DNA of 64,000 nucleotides, from contig JASDFA010000018.1 in the NCBI GenBank assembly GCA_035772735.1, positions 63,146,001-63,210,000 of the forward strand. Reading direction: 5' to 3'. Position numbers and translations under genes: made by a program. The stretch comes from Datura wrightii (lineage: Eukaryota > Streptophyta > Magnoliopsida > Solanales > Solanaceae). This document shows positions 59,424 through 64,000 of the stretch, piece by piece (position 1 is the stretch's first letter; every line of letters starts with the position of its first letter). The notes beneath the pieces are model-generated. The model had not been told where the DNA came from. It was given only the letters and a program-made list of their open reading frames with translations, and did no database searches.

Positions 59424-60598
59424 TGTCACACCCCACCTTGGGGGGTATGACGGGGACCTGGTGCCTACTAGACCCTGGCTCTATTTCAAGAAATGAACAG
59501 GCTATATAGTTGTTGTAAATATAGCCCCCGGCCGATTAGGCCTATAGCCACCTGCAATGCACAATAGCTAACCAGAACGATGACACTATAATCTGAAGCA
59601 ATTTCTATTCACATTTGTGACCGACAAGGTCACTAACTATAACCAGAAGAAGGCCCCACGCGACCATCATCAACAACTAAACACATATATACATGCACGG
59701 CCCCACACGACCGGCTTCACCACCACAGAGAAACATCAGACTGCAAGCCTCTAGGAAGTAATAATAAAATGGTCGGGACAAAGCCCTGACCTACCCAAAC
59801 TGTAATCAAAAGGAAATAGGAACAACCTCCGACTGTCTAGCTCCGGAGGATAGGAGCTGATAACTCTGCTGATTGGATCACGAGGGATCGACTCCTCGTC
59901 TATGTGTACCTGCAGGCAAGCAATGCAGCGCCCCCACGGGTGTCAGTACCACAGGTACTGAGCATGTAAAGCAAATTGAAATATACAACTGAAATGGGTA
60001 ACAACAATAACATGACATATTAGCAGGAAGTAGCTGAGTCTATCTGGCTGAGGATAACTGGGGAGAGTTTACCTATTCTTTAACTAAACTGGGCATCCCT
60101 GACGACGTGTCGTCCTACTGTCTATCAGTATCTAATAGCACATATAGATATACATATAAATACACACAATACCTGACCGACCCCCATAAGCCGGAAGGTG
60201 CCAACCAACAGAACAATCTATTTACCCCTACCCGGGTCTAAACCAACCAAAAATAAGTCACTCCACTCATCTGATAATTGTGAGCTCCTCCTACCGGCCC
60301 CCTTGGGTACGCAGCTCAGGCCTTGGCCTCTGACAATGAACTGTGTCTGAGTCCAAAGACTCCTACCTCTGGGCGCAAGCGCTCAACGGGGTAATTTGCT
60401 GCTGTATCTGTGACTGAAACTGCCCCTAGGTGCAAACACGCAATAGGGTAATTTTATAAAAATCTATATCTGAAACTGTCCCCGGCCACAAGCACACACA
60501 GAGTAGTCTGCCCTGTGAACAGGGTAATCTGGCTCTACGTAGAGTGAACTGAACTGCCCCTGCAAGCAGGGTAATCTGGACCATATTATTATGGTGGT
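59424..60598 (-). repeat. F: partial chromovirus LTR related to A1
   Basis: Sense end (left) CCCAAGGTGGGGTGTGACA. Order of words as in A1 690-1900, including GGTCGGGACAAAGCCCTGACC and the CAGTACC hairpin (59944-59960). Its sense start lies right of 60598 and is displaced by the E2 LTR. Near its right edge are two small hairpins, each followed by TAATCTGG (60511-60524, 60558-60571). Confidence 0.82.
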
Positions 60599-60832
60599 TG
60601 ATCACAGGCAAAAATATATGCCCGAGATACGCTTTACGACTTAAGTTAGTCTTGTTTATCTAAGATTATTGTATACATTTTCATGTAATTTTAGATAAAG
60701 TAAAGATATGTGCTAACCAACATGATTAGACTTTGTTTTGTAGGTTTTGATGACTTTTGAGCAACTAATCCATCAGTTGGTGAAGTAGAGGCTTGGAAAC
60801 GGTATCAACACGCGAACGTCGGCAAAGAAGAG

Positions 60833-61091
60833 GCACAAAATAGCCCACCGGCGCGTCGACAAGGTGCCATGGCAGGCAGGCCGCTCACAACAGCCCACCT
60901 GCGCGTTGGCAACGTGCCATGGCAGGTGGCCTCCGCGACCAAGGGCTGCCAACGCGCTGCCCAGGCAGCGTGACACGCTGCCAACGCGGCAGGGTGCTGC
61001 CCGGGCCGATTTCGGGTGATTTCCAGAGGGCCTCCGCGTCCGTAGCGTGTCACGGAGGCCGTGCTCTGCGATGCACTCCGTGACACATTGC
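60833..61091 (+). promoter_or_regulatory. GC-rich promoter-proximal module in E2 LTR
   Basis: Words GCAGCGTGACACGCTG, GCGTGTCACGGAGGC and CACTCCGTGACACATTGC in sense orientation, ending about 30 bp before the TATA box. Confidence 0.55.
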
Positions 61092-61119
61092 TTTTTATTC
61101 CGGGAAAGAGTCCTACTAC

Positions 61120-61127
61120 TATAAATA
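61120..61127 (+). promoter_or_regulatory. TATA box of E2 LTR
   Basis: TATAAATAGCAC, same context as E3. Confidence 0.6.
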
Positions 61128-62045
61128 GCACACTTAGGTTTATTTTTCAAAAATTCAGACTTGGTGGAGCAAGGACGTGGGTTAGAGGCAGTTGAGGAAC
61201 GAAAAAGCTAAGGGTTTTTCTCTCTTTCTTTCTTCTTTCAATCAATTGTTTGTATGATTAACACTTGTTTTAGGATGATTAATCCACAAATGAGTGGCTA
61301 ATTCTCTTCCTTGCTGAGGTTATGAACAATGGTGATGAATTTTGATTATTGAAGTGTATGGTTTTTCATCATCTTCTTCTATGTTGTTCTATTAATTCTT
61401 GTTTCTACTGCATTAATGTATGGCCGACATTAATGTACATCTAAAAAGTCCAATTTCACTCGAGAGAGCAAGAAATTGGAAAGTTGTGAATTAATAGGGT
61501 ATTGTTCTTAACTTGATTTGGGAAAATTGGGTTTTGATGTGCTTTCCTGATAGAAATATACTTGAAAGCCGTATTAGTCAATTTAGGAACCGGAATTGTA
61601 TTGCTAGGTCATAATTTGCATTTGATCACAGAAATGTAGACGGATGGTTTATGATTCTTAAGTGAGATTAAATACGAGAGTTTTAATCTCTAGGTTAATG
61701 TTCTTGGCTAGCAACTAGAAGAGAAGAATAACCAAATGATGATGATAATCAAGTTCATTACTTGTTCTTAACCTTGGCATGCTCATATCCATAGTTTCAA
61801 TTCACAGTAAATATTTGTTAATAGTTTTAGTATATAATTTATAAACAAAAATTGTTTAACTTTTGGTTACATTGTTGTCAGCATAATTAGAAGTAAGCTA
61901 GAATATAGTATACTTAAGCAATTTTACTTATCCAGAGTCTCCTTGGTTCGATACTTGGCTTACTTAGCCACTTTATTACTTGTTTGACCACGTGCACTTG
62001 CGTGTCGGTTTTTAACACCTATACCAAACCCCCGAACAAGTTTTT

Positions 62046-62063
62046 TGGCGCCGTTGCCGGGGA
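62046..62063 (+). other. E2 primer-binding site for tRNA-Asp
   Basis: TGGCGCCGTTGCCGGGGA, seven bases after the LTR end. It is complementary to the 3' end of plant tRNA-Asp as I recall it and is a usual PBS for Athila/Tat elements. A single copy, unlike the ladder in E1. Confidence 0.9.
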
Positions 62064-62203
62064 GACTAGGCAATTGTGAAATTGTGTTAAGTGTAAATTT
62101 ACTGTATTTTTATTTTATTTTCTCAAGTGTTGACAACTTAGTCTTAGTGTTTGTTTTAATTGTTTTGCATTTTACTTTTTCTTTTTCGAATACCCTTATT
62201 GAC

Positions 62204-63151
62204 ATGACATCGTCGAATATAAATGGTTTCAATGGTGGATACTCATATTTTAGTGAATCTTGTCTAAATTGCGGAGGACACCACTTGTGGCAATAATGTA
62301 ACACGTGCAATATATGTGGTGGTCAAGATGGCCATTGGGATGGCTGTCCAAATGCATATTCCCCTCCCCCAAGCCCCTACTATGATCCTTCTGTTGTTTT
62401 TCCTGAATATAGGCATGCTGAGAATGAGGACTTCGGACGCCAAGCTCGAATAGAAGACATGCTGAAACAACTCTTGGAGCAATCAGAAGCAATGAAGGAG
62501 GCGATGGCAGTATTGAGAATTCAGCAAGAAGAGAATGCAGAGGCTCTAGAAAGGATGAGCGTCAAATTCATGGAGATGATCGCTGAAGCTGAAGCTTGTG
62601 ATAACTTGCAGGTGACAGTTTTAGCCGATATTCAAGAGGAACTACAAGAGGAAGACAAGGGTGAAATTTTGGATGAAGCCCAACAATTAGAATCTCTTGA
62701 GTGTCCTCGTGATGGGCTCACACTTATGGAAAATCCATTCATGGAAGAAGAGATAGAGTATCCCCCATTTGACATTAATGGAGAGACAGATGTCGATGCT
62801 GAGAAGGTGTATCCAAGTAAGGAGGTCAAGCATAATGCAGTTTCAGAGTTGAGGTGTATTGGACCACACTAGACGCATTTTTCGACATTAAGTTTGGTTG
62901 ACAACATAGAAGTAGAGTCTTCCAAGCTTATAGAGAAATGTCTAGAGGAGGACCAAGCCCCGTATATTTTGAAATTTGCTAACTCAGAGAGCCAAAATGA
63001 CTTTGCTTACTTGAGGGCCAATAAAGTAAAAAGGCAACACCTACTGTTTGGTCCTTACAATTTTTCACCACCACCCCTGGAGCATAAGAGGAAATTAGAA
63101 AAGAAATTAGGGGTGAGATTCACATCCTCAAGGTGGAGGAAAAAGTGGTGA
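62204..63151 (+). pseudogene. E2 ORF: zinc-knuckle and coiled-coil protein, two in-frame stops
   Basis: One frame of 316 codons from ATG 62204 to TGA 63149-63151, interrupted only by TAA 62294-62296 and TAG 62870-62872. Near residues 18-50 are two Cys/His clusters (CLNCGGHHLWQ, and CNICGGQDGHWDGC after the first stop), like gag zinc knuckles. Residues of about 80-140 form a predicted coiled coil (RIEDMLKQLLEQSEAMKEAM and on), followed by an acidic region and a basic end (KRKLEKKLGVRF, SSRWRKKW). There is no capsid, protease or pol domain. In E1 the knuckle follows a capsid; here it is at the N-terminus. It may be a nucleic-acid-binding remnant of gag kept by a non-autonomous family. Function unknown. 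Confidence 0.72.
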
Positions 63152-63160
63152 AACTTGGTA

Positions 63161-63223
63161 CGTCGTGTCGCGACGTAAAATTAGGCGCTGCTTGGGAGGC
63201 AACCCAAGGGTACCACAGGTACC
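63161..63223 (+). other. Conserved twin-hairpin block of E2
   Basis: Same as 46961-47021 in E1: CGTCG/CGACG stem and CTTGGG-AGGCAA-CCCAAG stem, then two GGTACC words. Confidence 0.7.
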
Positions 63224-64000
63224 ATTTTAATTTCTTGCAATTGAGTTAATTTTTGTTTATTTTCATCTTGTGTTGTTTTGGTGGAAAGTTAAGCGCAGAT
63301 GGAGGGGAAGTCTGAGTACCCGTGGAAGAGGAAGCTAACAAGCATGGAAGAGAAAAAGTGTGGGGTTGAACACCCACTTGTGCAAGTTGAAGAAAGGCAT
63401 GTTGTTAGCTAAGCCTAAAGGCCTCAGGGAGTATTTCTCACCCTTTGTAAATTTTAATTTGATGCTATGAGGACATAGCATGATTTAAGTGTGGGGTGAG
63501 GGAAATTTCAAGGGAAATTTCAAAATTTTCTGTGCTTAACGATTTTGGTGAATGTAATGCTTGTGCAAAAGTTGGTGAGAAATTTGAAAAATTTGAAATT
63601 TTTTTGTGAATTAAGCATGACTTCATCACCCGTTGGTTTTTCTTTTCGGTTCTTTTCCGACGGGGGGTCTTTGAACCGAAGAATAAAAATTTTCTTTTTC
63701 TTTCTTTCCGTTGTCTGTATATAATGTTTTAGTCATAGTTAGAGACTGTTTCCGACGATGGATGGATGACGACCGTCTTGAGGAAAATTAGTCGATAGGT
63801 TTTGGGTTCTTGAAACCATAACTAATTGGTGCTTGATGTTCTTGTTATGTGCTAGACATGGTTGTAAGATGCAAGTATGTTCAGTGTGAAGCATGTAAGT
63901 GTATAACTTTGTTCGAGACACTTAGGCTCTTGAATTTGACTCAATATGATTGAAGCTTAATTCTGAATTCTTGTGATTAGCTGAGTAAGAGTCTGCTGAA
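63224..64000 (+). other. E2 3' non-coding tail (incomplete)
   Basis: Collinear with E1 47022 to about 47770: GATGCTATGAGGACATAGCA, the TTCGGTTC/GAACCGAA stem (63645-63680) with AATAAA (63682-63687), and GGATGACGACCGTC. Runs off the window. Confidence 0.8.

Larger units (their letters stand above)
60599..62038 (+). repeat. E2 5' LTR (1440 bp)
   Basis: Starts TGATCACAGGC, ends CCCCCGAACA. Nearly collinear with the E3 LTR. GC-rich module about 60833-61091, TATA box 61120-61127. Confidence 0.88.
60599..64000 (+). mobile_element. E2: Athila-like non-autonomous element, runs off the window
   Basis: 5' LTR 60599-62038, perfect tRNA-Asp PBS, a small zinc-knuckle ORF instead of gag-pol, then the same 3' block and tail as E1. 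The 3' LTR is beyond 64000. GTGGT (60594-60598) would be the left TSD. Confidence 0.88.

Overview
This window looks like repeat-rich intergenic DNA from a plant nuclear genome. The retroelement types (Tekay/Del-like chromoviruses and Athila/Tat-like Ty3-gypsy elements) fit a dicot, probably an asterid such as Solanaceae; the family-level guess is inference. There are no bacterial operons, rRNA genes or CRISPR arrays. Almost everything outside 1-684 and 8282-10798 is LTR retrotransposon sequence. I name the elements by letter: A1, A2, A3, C, D and F are chromovirus-type; E1, E2, E3, T1 and T2 are Athila/Tat-type; B1, B2 and B3 are LTRs of a third family of unsure affinity. Their boundaries rest on TG...CA ends, paired 5-bp target-site duplications (TSDs), primer-binding sites (PBS) and polypurine tracts (PPT) read directly from the sequence.

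Layout. 1-684 is host DNA, perhaps the end of a gene. A1 (690-8276, minus, TSD TATGC) is an internally deleted chromovirus. 8282-10798 is AT-rich host DNA with a TTC microsatellite. A3 (10799-15558, plus) keeps RNase H, integrase, chromodomain and 3' LTR. E3 (15559-16990) is the 3' end and LTR of an Athila-like element. T1 (16991 to about 25490, minus) is a decayed gag with PBS and 5' LTR, split by A2 (18557-24426, minus, TSD TTCCC), which is two 2.7-kb LTRs around 453 bp.

From 25491 to 54922 lies a nested stack. The B1 LTR was hit by chromovirus C (TSD GGAGT). The first C LTR contains D (26170-35607, minus, full gag-pol, TSD GTTGG). The second C LTR contains E1 (42643-50483, plus, TSD GCTTG). 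A B2 solo LTR (52794-54395, TSD AACTC) also sits in B1. The C locus is rearranged: the first C LTR is followed not by a PBS but by a second copy of the DNA that flanks the last C LTR. Then come T2 (54923-58542, minus), B3 (58543-59423), F (59424-60598) and E2 (60599 to beyond the window edge).

All retroelement genes here are broken by stops, frameshifts or deletions. The least damaged reading frame is the small zinc-knuckle/coiled-coil ORF of E2 (62204-63151). The most interesting observations are a 31-bp ladder of primer-binding sites captured inside the LTRs of E1, a GC-rich promoter-proximal module shared by the unrelated A and E LTRs, RNA-hairpin blocks shared by E1 and E2, and the duplicated flank at C.
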